DNA of 26,993 nucleotides. Origin: Bacteroidales bacterium UBA1216. GTDB lineage: Bacteria > Bacteroidota > Bacteroidia > Bacteroidales > Paludibacteraceae. The notes under the pieces are model-generated. The model worked only from the letters and a program-made list of their open reading frames with translations. It was not told the DNA's origin and made no database searches. A program made the position numbers and the translations under genes. This document shows positions 14,948-24,485 of this stretch, piece by piece. Location: positions 49,850 through 76,842 of the forward strand of contig DBXI01000037.1 of the NCBI GenBank assembly GCA_002309255.1, in the 5' to 3' direction. The number at the start of each line of letters is the position of its first letter. Position 1 is the stretch's first letter.

Positions 14948-16213
14948 ATGAATAAAACCATGAAAAAATTAACTGTAATCATTGCATTTATGTTTACGAG
15001 TCTTGTAGCCTGCCAGGCTCAAGACCAGCAACAGAAACAACGCCCTATGGACAATGAGGCTATTCAGTTCGCGATGTCGATGGGTATTGGCTGGAACCTT
15101 GGCAACCAGATGGATGCCCACTATAACGGCTGTTCGTATGAGGAAGGATGGGGCAACAAAGTCGCCACCCAGCAGACCTTCAACGGTGTAGCCAAAGCGG
15201 GATTCAAGTCCGTTCGTATCCCTGTGACATGGATGGGACATATCGGCAACGCTCCTACGTACACGATAGAGAAAGGCTGGATGGACCGCGTGGCAGAACT
15301 CGTGGATATGGCGCATAAAGCCGGACTCAAAGTGATCATCAATATCCACCACGACGGTTTTGGTGCAGCGGATACTCCGAGTAAGGGGTATCACTGGCTG
15401 GACCTGCCGGCAGCAGTAGCGGATGAGGAAGTGAACCAACGTATCAAACAGGAGTTGACGATGGTTTGGCTTCAGATCGGTAAACGCTTTGCCAACTACG
15501 GCGATTGGCTAATCTTCGAGACCCTCAACGAGATCCAAGACGGCGGTTGGGGTAACGGGGCAAATCGTACCGATGGCGGTGCGCAGTACCGTGTTCTGAA
15601 CGAATGGAATCAGGTGTGCGTGGATGCCATCCGCGCAGCCGGCGGACAGAACACCACACGCTACATAGGCGTGCCGGGATATGTCACGAACCCCGACTTG
15701 ACTGTAGAAAATCTAGTGCTGCCGGATGATGCTGTAGCTAACCGTTTGATGGTAGCTGTGCATAGTTATGACCCATGGGATTTTGCGGGTTCGGCCGAGA
15801 AGAACGAATGGGGACACACTGGCATTGACGTCGTTCCGGGAGCCGGCGAAGACGCTTACGTAGGAATGCTTAATCGCCTATTTAATATGTATGTTCGTCG
15901 CGGTATACCTGTGTACTTCGGTGAGTTCGGTGCTGTTCGTCGCGCTTCGGCGGCTGACGAACCATTCCGCCTATATTATTTCCGCTATGTATGCAAAGCC
16001 ATGCGCGACCGCCGCATCCCTGCCCTGTACTGGGACAACGGCAACAGCAAAGGAGGCAATGATGGTTTTGGCGTGATTGACCACCGCACCGGTAAATATA
16101 TAGGTAGTGGCGAACAGACTGTCCGCGCTATGGTGGACAGTTGGGAGAATAACGACCCAAACTACACGCTACAGTCCATCTATGACTCCGCACCTGAGTC
16201 AAGCAGGAAATGA
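14948..16213 (+). CDS. GH5 endo-beta-1,4-glucanase
   Basis: A 421-residue GH5 glycosidase hydrolysing internal beta-1,4 links of cellulose or related glucans with retention. Family marks: GIGWNLGNQMDA (46-57), SVRIPVTWMGHIG (88-100), VIINIHHDG (129-137), IFETLNEIQDGG (189-200) with acid/base E195, and PVYFGEFGA (321-329) with nucleophile E326. NEIQDGG replaces the common NEP, a variant I associate with Bacteroidales enzymes. The layout resembles subfamily 4, but the subfamily cannot be fixed by eye. A lipoprotein-like signal (LVAC, C22) is present, though cleavage after CQAQ by signal peptidase I is possible. ATGs at 14948 and 14960 are both feasible; the second gives a typical MKK start. No carbohydrate-binding module is attached, but the next gene may supply binding. 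Confidence 0.92.
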   Translation: MNKTMKKLTVIIAFMFTSLVACQAQDQQQKQRPMDNEAIQFAMSMGIGWNLGNQMDAHYNGCSYEEGWGNKVATQQTFNGVAKAGFKSVRIPVTWMGHIGNAPTYTIEKGWMDRVAELVDMAHKAGLKVIINIHHDGFGAADTPSKGYHWLDLPAAVADEEVNQRIKQELTMVWLQIGKRFANYGDWLIFETLNEIQDGGWGNGANRTDGGAQYRVLNEWNQVCVDAIRAAGGQNTTRYIGVPGYVTNPDLTVENLVLPDDAVANRLMVAVHSYDPWDFAGSAEKNEWGHTGIDVVPGAGEDAYVGMLNRLFNMYVRRGIPVYFGEFGAVRRASAADEPFRLYYFRYVCKAMRDRRIPALYWDNGNSKGGNDGFGVIDHRTGKYIGSGEQTVRAMVDSWENNDPNYTLQSIYDSAPESSRK

Positions 16214-16250
16214 GACATAATTCGATAATATAAACCAATAAAAAACAAGT

Positions 16251-16877
16251 ATGATGAAAAAGATTTTTTCCTTCGTAGTAGCTGCTCTTGCAGCAGTAAC
16301 CATAAGTGCTGAACCAATTCAGCAAGACATTGACCTTTCAGCAGATGCTTGGGCCTGGGGTTGGGGAAGTTCCGTAGCCGCAGTAGAAGGTGGCTTGCAA
16401 TGTACAATTACCGGCGAATGGAGTGCCGTTTCTACCGGGTGGGGCGATTTGATCGATATGTCAGAATGGGACAAATTGGTCATCGTGGTAGAAAATATCA
16501 CAGGGTGTGATGGAGAATGGTGGTATCTGAAGACACTTATTCGTGACGAGGATTTCGTGGATGAAAATACTAATCCTCAAATGACCTTTGAGTTGAGCAA
16601 AGATCATAACCCGGCAGAAACCAACTACCTCGTTATCGACCTCAAGCAAAATGTCGCAGGCTTTGACAAGACCCGTGTAAAAGTGCTTGCTATTCAAAGT
16701 CAATTTGCCGGAAGTTTCCTCGTTAGTCGCGCCTTCTTGGAGAAAGAGATAATAGAGACAGCTGTTGAGAACGTTACGCTTCGCGAGAACGGCATCCGTT
16801 ACAACCTGCTCGGCCAGCAAGTTGACGAAAACTACAAAGGTGTAGTTATCCTCAATGGTAAGAAGATGATTCAATAA
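16251..16877 (+). CDS. Small secreted Trp-rich protein, possible glycan-binding module
   Basis: A 208-residue protein not assigned to a named family. A signal peptide (1-20, TISA cut before EP) is followed by about 150 residues of beta-type sequence unusually rich in exposed-type aromatics: AWAWGWGSS, TGEWSAVSTGWGD, SEWDK and GEWWYLK. This pattern resembles jelly-roll carbohydrate-binding modules. The tail (about 180-208, RYNLLGQQVDENYKGVVILNGKK) matches a C-terminal segment common on Bacteroidales secreted proteins. It lies 37 bases after the GH5 gene and 47 before SusC, so a beta-glucan-binding accessory protein is the natural guess. Two adjacent ATGs (16251, 16254) are both possible. Real gene: very likely; function: inference. 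Confidence 0.8.
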   Translation: MMKKIFSFVVAALAAVTISAEPIQQDIDLSADAWAWGWGSSVAAVEGGLQCTITGEWSAVSTGWGDLIDMSEWDKLVIVVENITGCDGEWWYLKTLIRDEDFVDENTNPQMTFELSKDHNPAETNYLVIDLKQNVAGFDKTRVKVLAIQSQFAGSFLVSRAFLEKEIIETAVENVTLRENGIRYNLLGQQVDENYKGVVILNGKKMIQ

Positions 16878-16924
16878 TCAGTCATAAGTAAAAACCGGAT
16901 TAATTAACTCTAAAAATCAGTACC

Positions 16925-19900
16925 ATGAAAGCATATTTCAGGTATATGTTATGCATTGTAGCACTCCTGTGGGGTGCTATGGGCGTAGCATCAGCACAGA
17001 ACATTGTAACAGGTACGGTGGAAGACGCTGATGGGCCGCTCATCGGTGCCAGCGTACTGGTGAAAGGAACGACACGCGGAACAGTAACGGATTTCGACGG
17101 AAACTACTCTATCGAAGCTAATCCTAGTGAGGAACTGGAGTTTTCGTACATGGGCTACAGTGCTCAGACGTTCAGTGTAGAAGGAAACGTTATCAACGTA
17201 ACGATGCACGAGGACACCGAGGTGCTCTCGGAGGTTGTTGTGACCGCTATGGGTATCAAGCGCGACAAGAAAGCGCTGGGTTACGAGGTTGGCGAGGTCA
17301 AGGGCGAAGACCTGACTAAAGCCAAAGAGACGAACGTAGCCAACTCGCTGGCCGGTCGTGTGGCCGGTCTGGTGGTAGAAGGTACAGCCGGCGGTCCTGC
17401 CGGTTCAACGCGCGTGATGCTGCGTGGTGCTACCGAGATCACCGGCGATAACCAGCCTCTGTACGTCATCGACGGAGTGCCTATGGACAACACCAACTAC
17501 GGTTCGGCAGGTACAGCCGGAGGCTATGATCTGGGTAACGGCGTTTCGGCTATCAACCCCGATGATATCGAGTCGATGTCCGTACTGAAAGGTCCGGCGG
17601 CAGCTGCTCTGTATGGTAGCCGCGCAAGCCACGGCGTGATCCTCATCACAACCAAGAAAGCCGACACAGGTGACGCCAAGTGGGGCGTGGAGTACAATGG
17701 TACAATAACCATCGACTCACAACTCAGCAAATGGGACAACGTACAGCAAGAGTACGGTATGGGTTCGGATGGCATGTATAACGTAGATGCTGTAAGCAAT
17801 GTCAACAAGTCATGGGGCCCCAAGGCAGATGACGGACTGATGCTACGCTACTACGACGGACAGGAACACCCCTTCCAGATAATCCCGAACAACACCGCTA
17901 ACTTCTTCGAGCTCGGTCTGACGGCTACCAACACCGCTGTAGTATCGATGAACACCGGTCGCACAGGTATTCGCTTCACCTATTCTGACATGCGTAACAA
18001 GGATATCCTGCCCAACTCCAACATGAGCCGTAACACGCTTAACCTGCGTGCTAACACCTCGTTGGGACCGGTTGATCTGGACTTCAATGTCAACTACACC
18101 CACGAGGATGTCAAGAACCGCCCTGCATTGGGCGACGACCGTTCGAACGTAGGCAAGAACCTGATGACCCTCGCCACCACATACGACCAAGCATGGCTCA
18201 AGAACTATGCTAACGATAAAGGCGAGTATTACAACTGGAACGGAAATGATGTATATAACGTCAACCCCTATTGGGAGATCAACAAGAACCGCAACCAGTC
18301 ATACAAAGACCTGCTCCGCATGAACGGCAAGATCGTCTATAACGTGATCCCGCAACTCAAGTTGCAAGCCACTGTAGGTGCCGAGCTCAACCGCTTCGAG
18401 TTCTCTGACTTCAAGTACCCCACTACCCCGGGTTATGAGGCTGGCCGACTGTCTAACAGTTACTTCAACAACCGCATGTTCAATGCCGAAGTGCTGGGTA
18501 TCTACACCGACAACTGGGGTGACTTTGACTTCACCGCCACCGCAGGTGCCAACATCTACAACGTAAACAACCGCACAACAGTCAACACCGGTACAGACAT
18601 GGGTATCCGCGAGGTGATCGCTATGTCCAGTTTCGAGGAGCAGTCGGTAGAAGAAGCCACATACAACAAGCGTATAGTGTCTGTATTCGGGTCGGCTAAC
18701 CTTGGCTGGCGTCATATGCTGTATTTGGATGCTACGGTACGTGGTGACAAATCATCCACTCTGGCCAGCGGCAAGAACCTGTACGTCTATCCGTCAGTTA
18801 GCGGATCATTCGTCTTCTCCGAACTGATCAAAAGCAACCGTAAAGTGCTGCCTTACGGCAAGTTGCGTCTGAGTTGGGCTGAGGTAGGTAGTGATACCGA
18901 TCCTTATCAGCTGAATCTTCGATACTCCAAATCACAATTCGGCTATTCAGGATACACCATCGGTTATGTGTACGGCAACACGATGCCTAACGCCGACCTG
19001 AAACCGACGCGCACACGCTCATGGGAAACAGGTTTTGAAACAAAATGGTGCAACCACCGCATCAGCCTCGATTTCACATTCTACCACCAGGTTTCTCGCG
19101 ATCAGATCATCGCCATGGCTGTCTCGCCAACCAGCGGCTACGACTACCAAATGATCAACGCCGGTGCTATCCTCAACCAAGGTTTCGAGGTGACGTTCGG
19201 CTCGCGCATCGTGCAAACAAAAGATTTCAGTTGGGATCTGAACATCAACTGGTCGAAGAACAACAACAAGGTACTTGCCCTGACCGAAGGTACAACGGAG
19301 CTGGAGTTAGCGAAGGCTACCTGGTGTAACGTTTATGTATCGGCACGCGAGGGTGAGCAGTACGGTTCGATCTGCGGCCCGGCACTGGCTCGCAATGCGG
19401 ATGGCCGTGTGATCGTGGATGGCGCAACCGGTCTGCCGACCTATACAACGGAGAATAAGGTGTTAGGAAATGCGCAGTGGGACTGGACCGGTGGTTTGAG
19501 CACTACCCTGCGCTGGCGCATGCTGAGCCTGACCGCCCTGTTCGATGTCAAAGTAGGTGCCGACATCTTCTCGATGTCCGAGCGCTCGGCATATGAGACC
19601 GGTAAGGCCAAAGAGACCCTCGTAGGTCGTGCCGAGTGGTACGCATCTGAGGAAGCACGCCGTGCTGCCGGTGTAACCAGCGGATGGAAGGCTACAGGCG
19701 GTTACCTCGTGGATGGTGTGATCGATAACGGCGATGGCACGTATCGTGAAAACGACATATATGTCAACCCCGAGAAGTACTGGCTGGAAGTATCACGTAA
19801 TTCGCCGGAGATGTTCATCTACGACAACTCGTACATCAAGTGCCGCGAACTCACCTTGAGCCTCGACTTCCCGAAAGAGTGGCTGGACAAGAAGGGTATT

Positions 19901-20068
19901 GTTAAGCATGTTGGCATCAGCTTCGTGGCTCGTAACCCCTTCATTGTTTGGAAGAACATCAAGGACATCGACCCCGATGCACAGTACAACACCTCCGGTC
20001 TGGGACTTGAGTACGGCTCACTGCCCAGTCGCAGAAGCTATGGTATGAATTTCAACATCAAGTTCTAA
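16925..20068 (+). CDS. SusC/RagA-type TonB-dependent outer-membrane transporter
   Basis: A 1047-residue beta-barrel importer. Signal peptide 1-24 (VASA cut before QN), carboxypeptidase-D-like regulatory domain about 26-97 (VTGTVEDADGPLIGASVLVKGT), and a TonB-box region around TEVLSEVVVTAMG (98-110). The plug domain includes SLAGRVAGLVVEG, YVIDGVPMDN and SVLKGPAAAALYGSRASHGVILITTKK, the SusC signature. The barrel ends ...GMNFNIKF with a terminal aromatic. It pairs with the SusD-like lipoprotein encoded 25 bases downstream to take up oligosaccharides with energy from TonB-ExbBD. Substrate (cello-oligosaccharides or mixed-linkage glucan) is inferred from the neighbouring GH5, GH9 and GH94. No Shine-Dalgarno sequence is seen, which is usual in this phylum. 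Confidence 0.96.
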   Translation: MKAYFRYMLCIVALLWGAMGVASAQNIVTGTVEDADGPLIGASVLVKGTTRGTVTDFDGNYSIEANPSEELEFSYMGYSAQTFSVEGNVINVTMHEDTEVLSEVVVTAMGIKRDKKALGYEVGEVKGEDLTKAKETNVANSLAGRVAGLVVEGTAGGPAGSTRVMLRGATEITGDNQPLYVIDGVPMDNTNYGSAGTAGGYDLGNGVSAINPDDIESMSVLKGPAAAALYGSRASHGVILITTKKADTGDAKWGVEYNGTITIDSQLSKWDNVQQEYGMGSDGMYNVDAVSNVNKSWGPKADDGLMLRYYDGQEHPFQIIPNNTANFFELGLTATNTAVVSMNTGRTGIRFTYSDMRNKDILPNSNMSRNTLNLRANTSLGPVDLDFNVNYTHEDVKNRPALGDDRSNVGKNLMTLATTYDQAWLKNYANDKGEYYNWNGNDVYNVNPYWEINKNRNQSYKDLLRMNGKIVYNVIPQLKLQATVGAELNRFEFSDFKYPTTPGYEAGRLSNSYFNNRMFNAEVLGIYTDNWGDFDFTATAGANIYNVNNRTTVNTGTDMGIREVIAMSSFEEQSVEEATYNKRIVSVFGSANLGWRHMLYLDATVRGDKSSTLASGKNLYVYPSVSGSFVFSELIKSNRKVLPYGKLRLSWAEVGSDTDPYQLNLRYSKSQFGYSGYTIGYVYGNTMPNADLKPTRTRSWETGFETKWCNHRISLDFTFYHQVSRDQIIAMAVSPTSGYDYQMINAGAILNQGFEVTFGSRIVQTKDFSWDLNINWSKNNNKVLALTEGTTELELAKATWCNVYVSAREGEQYGSICGPALARNADGRVIVDGATGLPTYTTENKVLGNAQWDWTGGLSTTLRWRMLSLTALFDVKVGADIFSMSERSAYETGKAKETLVGRAEWYASEEARRAAGVTSGWKATGGYLVDGVIDNGDGTYRENDIYVNPEKYWLEVSRNSPEMFIYDNSYIKCRELTLSLDFPKEWLDKKGIVKHVGISFVARNPFIVWKNIKDIDPDAQYNTSGLGLEYGSLPSRRSYGMNFNIKF

Positions 20069-20093
20069 CCCTCGTAAAATGAAAGGATATATT

Positions 20094-21803
20094 ATGAAAA
20101 AGAATAAGTCTTTTAGCGTAGCGGTCTTTGCTCTTTTAGCGACAGCGGTCTTTGCTCTATCAGCTTGCTCCGACAAGGTTTACGAGGAGATCAATACCGA
20201 CCCGACCAAGGCGAACTATGTTAATCCCGCCTCGCAGCTCACATATGCCGAGTTGCAGATCTTCGGCGACATGAACTATGTAGATGTACACCGCTTGTAC
20301 ACCTACGCCTTCACACAGCACCTGATGGGATGCTGGAACACTACCAACTATGGTGGTCAGCATCGCTCGGATGACAACGAGATGAGCCGCCCGTGGAACA
20401 ACCTCTATCCGGCTGCTATCCGCAACCTGACGGATGCCATCCACCAGACAACCGATAACCCCGAGCAAGCTAACATCAATGCTGCATTGCGCATCTTCCG
20501 AGTGTACGTTGGCGGTTTACTCACCGACTACTATGGCGATGTACCCTTCACCGATGCCGCACTCGGGTATCTGACCGGCGTCACGCAACCCAAGTATGAC
20601 ACCCAGGAGGATCTGTATCGCCTGTTCTTCAACGAACTGAAGGGGGCTACAGCTCTGTTTGACATCAATGCCAACTCTATTACCAGCGACCCCTTGTTCA
20701 ATGGCGACATCAATGCTTGGAAGATCTTAGCCAACTCGCTCCGTCTGCGTTACGCAATGCGTATCTCCGACGTGCTGCCCGCACTGGCTGAACAGGAGTT
20801 CAAAGCTGCACTCAACGATGGTGTGATGCTCAGCGCTGCCGATGATGCGTGTGTCAAACATATGAATGTCACGTACAACTTCGGACAGGAAGCATACAAG
20901 GATTTTCGCGGAAATGCTTTGTCGAAGTACTTCTTCGGCAACGACCCCGAGAACAACCCGACATACATCTGCTCCACGTTCTGGAATCAGCTCTACAACT
21001 ATGCTGACCCCCGCACCACTCGTTTGTTCCGGTTCTACATCGATGACTTCATCTCGGTTACCACGGGCGACGGCCGCGTGGATATGACGGACGCTGTGCT
21101 GGCTACCGAGGCAGAGAATCCCGGCAAGGTCATTTCGCTCATTGCCCCGGGTGAATTCTCATGGGACAACTGGCCGACATACACCGATTTCCCGGGCAGT
21201 GCTCTGGCCAACCGCGTAGCCGAAGTGCAAGCTGCTCACCCTGGTTATGCTCCCGGCAGCAACCCCCGCTGGCTGAAACCGAAGTTGGCGAACAACTTCC
21301 TCAAGTCTCAGAACCCGGGTGTGCTAATGACCTATGCTGAGGTCTGCTTCCTGCGCGCTGAAGCTGCTGGTGTACTCGGCTGGGCTACGGGTGACGATGC
21401 TCAGACGATGTACGAGGACGGTATTCGTGCTGCTATGGATTTTCTGGCTGCCAACTACGACTGCGCTGGCATCACGGATGCGGAGTATGCAGCATACATC
21501 GCACAGCCGGAGATCGCATATAACGCCGCCAACGCCAAGGAGCAGATCAATACACAAGCATGGATATTGCACTTCCACAACCCTGCAGAGGCTTGGGCTA
21601 ACGTCCGCAGGTCAGACTACCCTGCCCTCACACCGCCCGATCCCGCAGGCAAGAACCCGCTCATCAATGGCAACGACATACCTGTTCGTCTGTGCTATCC
21701 ACTCAAGGAAGAGACATATAGCCAGCAGGCTTACCAAGAGGCGAAAGACCGCGTAACAGGTAACTACTCATGGCACGCACGCCTCTGGTGGGACGTAAAG
21801 TAA
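20094..21803 (+). CDS. SusD/RagB-family surface nutrient-binding lipoprotein
   Basis: A 569-residue lipoprotein: N-terminus MKKNKSFS, hydrophobic segment, lipobox ALSAC (C25), followed by SDK. The start region EEINTDPTKANYVNP and the helical body (YYGDVPFTDA, near 155) match the SusD-like lid proteins, most like the second SusD family (PF12771 type). The lid closes over the SusC barrel and captures oligosaccharide. The ATG at 20094 is preferred to one five codons upstream because AAAGGA lies 6 bases before it and the protein then opens MKKNK. The signal-peptide region contains a duplicated 24-base unit (AVFALLAT then AVFALSA), part of which is shared exactly with the next gene. Confidence 0.94.
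   Translation: MKKNKSFSVAVFALLATAVFALSACSDKVYEEINTDPTKANYVNPASQLTYAELQIFGDMNYVDVHRLYTYAFTQHLMGCWNTTNYGGQHRSDDNEMSRPWNNLYPAAIRNLTDAIHQTTDNPEQANINAALRIFRVYVGGLLTDYYGDVPFTDAALGYLTGVTQPKYDTQEDLYRLFFNELKGATALFDINANSITSDPLFNGDINAWKILANSLRLRYAMRISDVLPALAEQEFKAALNDGVMLSAADDACVKHMNVTYNFGQEAYKDFRGNALSKYFFGNDPENNPTYICSTFWNQLYNYADPRTTRLFRFYIDDFISVTTGDGRVDMTDAVLATEAENPGKVISLIAPGEFSWDNWPTYTDFPGSALANRVAEVQAAHPGYAPGSNPRWLKPKLANNFLKSQNPGVLMTYAEVCFLRAEAAGVLGWATGDDAQTMYEDGIRAAMDFLAANYDCAGITDAEYAAYIAQPEIAYNAANAKEQINTQAWILHFHNPAEAWANVRRSDYPALTPPDPAGKNPLINGNDIPVRLCYPLKEETYSQQAYQEAKDRVTGNYSWHARLWWDVK
20121..20158 (+). repeat. Tandem 24-base repeat in the SusD signal peptide
   Basis: GCGGTCTTTGCTCT occurs at 20121 and again at 20145. 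The 22-base stretch 20121-20142 is also found unchanged at 21885-21906 in the signal peptide of the next lipoprotein. Confidence 0.75.
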
Positions 21804-21804
21804 T

Positions 21805-21839
21805 TGACAATTGATAATCAATAATTGAAAGTTAAAATT
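21805..21839. repeat. Reverse heptamer array between SusD and the glycan-binding lipoprotein
   Basis: In the gene direction the units are tgacaat, tgataat, caataat, tgaaagt and taaaatt. The reverse complement contains attgtca and attatca, the same unit as in the GH9 gene. It fills the whole 36-base spacer. Confidence 0.7.
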
Positions 21840-23123
21840 ATGAAGACAAATAAATCTTTTAGCATGAGCGGTCTTTTAGTGCAAGCGGTCTTTGCTCTTT
21901 TAGCGATAGCAGTCTTGTTTACAGGATGCAAGCAGGAAGAGCCGTTCGACACGCAGTCGCCGGATGATGCTCCGCTGATCCTTAAGCCGTACAACGAGTC
22001 GGGTACAGGTTCGTTCACCTACCTGCTCGCTACCCCGGATACCCCACTCTACGATTCAGTGACCGTTACGCCGTCGCGCTATACGACCGTCAACTGGTAT
22101 CTCGAAGATCAACTGATCTTCACCGGTCTGAAAATCAACATGTGCTTCCCTGTAGGTAAGTACACCCTCATGATTGAGGCTGTTACCGAAGCAGGCAAAC
22201 GCACCGAACGTACCGGTTCGGTAACCGTACTGCCCTATGCTACCGATCCGTATGCAGCGGCACCTGACGGTGGACATCATCTGGTGCCGGGGGCTGAGAT
22301 GAGCCTCAGCGGCGTGAACCTCGCTAACGTGGAAACCATCCTGCTCACATCTGACTTCAATAGCCAAAAAGTGGTTTGCTCCGTCGCTCCTTCTGCTAAG
22401 GACGAGGCCACCCTCACCTTCACACTGCCCGAAGTAGCCGATGGCGAGTACTATCTACGCCTGAAGGATGCAGAGGGTAAGATCTACGGCTCGGACAAGG
22501 CGCAGATCCACAACGCATCCGTTGTGCTGGACGGCTACGCTGGTTTCGTCCTTGGTCAAGAGTGGGTACTCACGGGCGCCAAACTCGAAAACGTAGCCTC
22601 GGTCAAGGTGGATGACAAAGTCATCACCGAGCTCGCCGTTACCGCCACCACCATCACACTCGTCGCACCGGACGTAGAGGAAGGTGAACACACCTTGTCC
22701 ATCCTTAACAAAGACGGATCGGCTGTGCTCTTCATCACCGACGCAGGTACAGTTAGCCAGGTGACCACCACCGCCAAGGCTGCCGCGAATGTCGAAACAA
22801 CCATCTGGGAAGGCAGTTGTGTCATCAACTGGGGCGACGCCAATGTCAACGTCAATGCCGCCACCATGGCTAACGTACCCGCCGGTTCAACCGTATTCGT
22901 TTACTACAACGTGCCGGAAGCTGAATACCACGCTCTGCGTATTGTCGTAGCGCCCGACTGGAGTGCAGACATCGTGGGACAAGTTGATGGCATGCAGGAT
23001 GTACCCAGCCCCTACAGTTTCACCTACACCGCCGAGCACAAGGCATTGGCTGAAGCTGCAGACAAAGACGGCATCTTGATCACCGGATTCGGACTAGAAG
23101 TTACAAAAGTCACATTTAAATAA
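21840..23123 (+). CDS. Surface glycan-binding lipoprotein with IPT/TIG domains (SusE/F position)
   Basis: A 427-residue lipoprotein, lipobox LFTGC (C30) followed by KQEE; acidic residues after the cysteine suit surface export in Bacteroidota. An N-terminal Ig/PKD-like domain spans about 45-135. Two IPT/TIG-like domains follow (about 140-225, VPGAEMSLSGVNLANVETILL; about 226-305, LGQEWVLTGAKLENVASVKV). A C-terminal domain (about 320-427) begins ETTIWEGSCVINWGD and ends FGLEVTKVTF, the layout of the sugar-binding end domain of surface glycan-binding proteins near SusCD. The ATG at 21840 is the only good start; the upstream in-frame TTG lies in a repeat array. Role: holds beta-glucan at the cell surface for GH5/GH9 and SusCD (inference from position and domains). 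Confidence 0.88.
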   Translation: MKTNKSFSMSGLLVQAVFALLAIAVLFTGCKQEEPFDTQSPDDAPLILKPYNESGTGSFTYLLATPDTPLYDSVTVTPSRYTTVNWYLEDQLIFTGLKINMCFPVGKYTLMIEAVTEAGKRTERTGSVTVLPYATDPYAAAPDGGHHLVPGAEMSLSGVNLANVETILLTSDFNSQKVVCSVAPSAKDEATLTFTLPEVADGEYYLRLKDAEGKIYGSDKAQIHNASVVLDGYAGFVLGQEWVLTGAKLENVASVKVDDKVITELAVTATTITLVAPDVEEGEHTLSILNKDGSAVLFITDAGTVSQVTTTAKAAANVETTIWEGSCVINWGDANVNVNAATMANVPAGSTVFVYYNVPEAEYHALRIVVAPDWSADIVGQVDGMQDVPSPYSFTYTAEHKALAEAADKDGILITGFGLEVTKVTFK

Positions 23124-23134
23124 CACGACCTCAT

Positions 23135-24478
23135 ATGGCACCTCTGAAAGAAAAGATCGCATATGCTCTGGGCGACGCCGCCTCTGGCGGCATCGTCTGG
23201 AAGATTATGTCCATCGCCTTCCCGCTGTTCTTCACGAACGTGTTTGGTCTGACGTTTGCCGATGCAGCGGCGTTGATGCTCATCGCTCGAATGTTCGATG
23301 TAGTCACCGACCCGCTCATGGGCTCTATTGCCGACCGAACGCAGTCGCGCTGGGGAACGTACCGTCCGTGGCTCATCTTCGGCTCTATACCTTTCGGCCT
23401 CATCTTCGCTATGCTGCTGTTCACGCCTGATCTGGGCCCCGCAGGCAAGCGCATTTGGGCGTACAGCTTCTATCTGCTGATGATGGCTTGCTACACGATG
23501 GTTAACGTACCTTACGGCTCGCTACTGGGTGTGATGACCACCGACGACAACGAGAAGAACCAGTTCTCCGCCTTCCGCATGGTGGGTGCCTACGCCATGG
23601 GCTTCGTTACGCTGTACAGCTTCCCATACCTGCATAAGATGGTAGGTGGTACCGAACAGCATCAGTACGCCGTTTTGGGTGCCGGATTCGGCATCCTGGC
23701 GGCGCTGATGACGCTCACCTGCGGACTGCTGACCAAGGAACGTCATGAGCCTATCAGGGCGGAGAAGTTCAGTTTCAAGCAGTTCGGCGATTTGTTCCGC
23801 AACAAGCCGTGGATCTATATGACCTCCATCGCTTTCTGCTCCAACTTCTTCAACGGCTTCCGTTATGCGGCTATCGGTTACCTGATGGCTTACTGCCTGG
23901 GCGGTGATGTCACTATAGGCAGGCTGATCATCAGCTACACCAGCTTCATGGCATTCAGCGAGGTCACGTGTATGATCTTCGGTGCTGTCAGCCCGGCATT
24001 CACACGCTGGGTGGGATCCAAGCGCATAGCGTTCCTATGGGCGTCGATCATCTGCGGCGTGTTCTCCGTAGCGTTCTTCTTCATCCCGATGAGCCCCGCG
24101 TACATCTGGGTACTGATCGGCATCAGCTGCTTGGCATCGGTAGGTGCCGGACTATACTCGCCCCTGATCTGGTCGATGTATGCTGATGTAGCGGACTATG
24201 CTACTGAGAAAAACGGCACCAGCTCGACTGGTCTGATCTTCTCTTCCGGCACTATGGCACAGAAGTTCGGAGGAGCGATCTCCGGAAGCCTCATCGCCTT
24301 GCTGCTTGGCTGGGCGGGATTAGTATCCACCACCAACATGGAAACAGGCGAAACCATCGTCACCATCACCGACGAACCATCCGTCAAACTGATGGTTTGG
24401 CTCCTGTTCTCCATCTTCCCCGCCGTCATCGCGTTCATCATGGCGCTACTCGCCTATAAGTTCCCTTTGAAGAAGTAA
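23135..24478 (+). CDS. GPH-family sugar:cation symporter (MFS)
   Basis: A 447-residue inner-membrane carrier with about 12 hydrophobic segments. GPH (glycoside-pentoside-hexuronide, TC 2.A.2) marks include KIAYALGDAASGGIVWKIMS at the start, RMFDVVTDPLMGSIADRTQSRWGTYRPW in the first cytoplasmic loop, and SMYADVADYATEKNGTSSTGL near the end. The family brings glycosides in with sodium or protons. It sits 11 bases after the glycan-binding lipoprotein and 7 bases before GH9. With a cytoplasmic cellobiose phosphorylase in the same run, cellobiose or a short cello-oligosaccharide is the expected cargo. Confidence 0.93.
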   Translation: MAPLKEKIAYALGDAASGGIVWKIMSIAFPLFFTNVFGLTFADAAALMLIARMFDVVTDPLMGSIADRTQSRWGTYRPWLIFGSIPFGLIFAMLLFTPDLGPAGKRIWAYSFYLLMMACYTMVNVPYGSLLGVMTTDDNEKNQFSAFRMVGAYAMGFVTLYSFPYLHKMVGGTEQHQYAVLGAGFGILAALMTLTCGLLTKERHEPIRAEKFSFKQFGDLFRNKPWIYMTSIAFCSNFFNGFRYAAIGYLMAYCLGGDVTIGRLIISYTSFMAFSEVTCMIFGAVSPAFTRWVGSKRIAFLWASIICGVFSVAFFFIPMSPAYIWVLIGISCLASVGAGLYSPLIWSMYADVADYATEKNGTSSTGLIFSSGTMAQKFGGAISGSLIALLLGWAGLVSTTNMETGETIVTITDEPSVKLMVWLLFSIFPAVIAFIMALLAYKFPLKK

Positions 24479-24485
24479 TCAGTTT

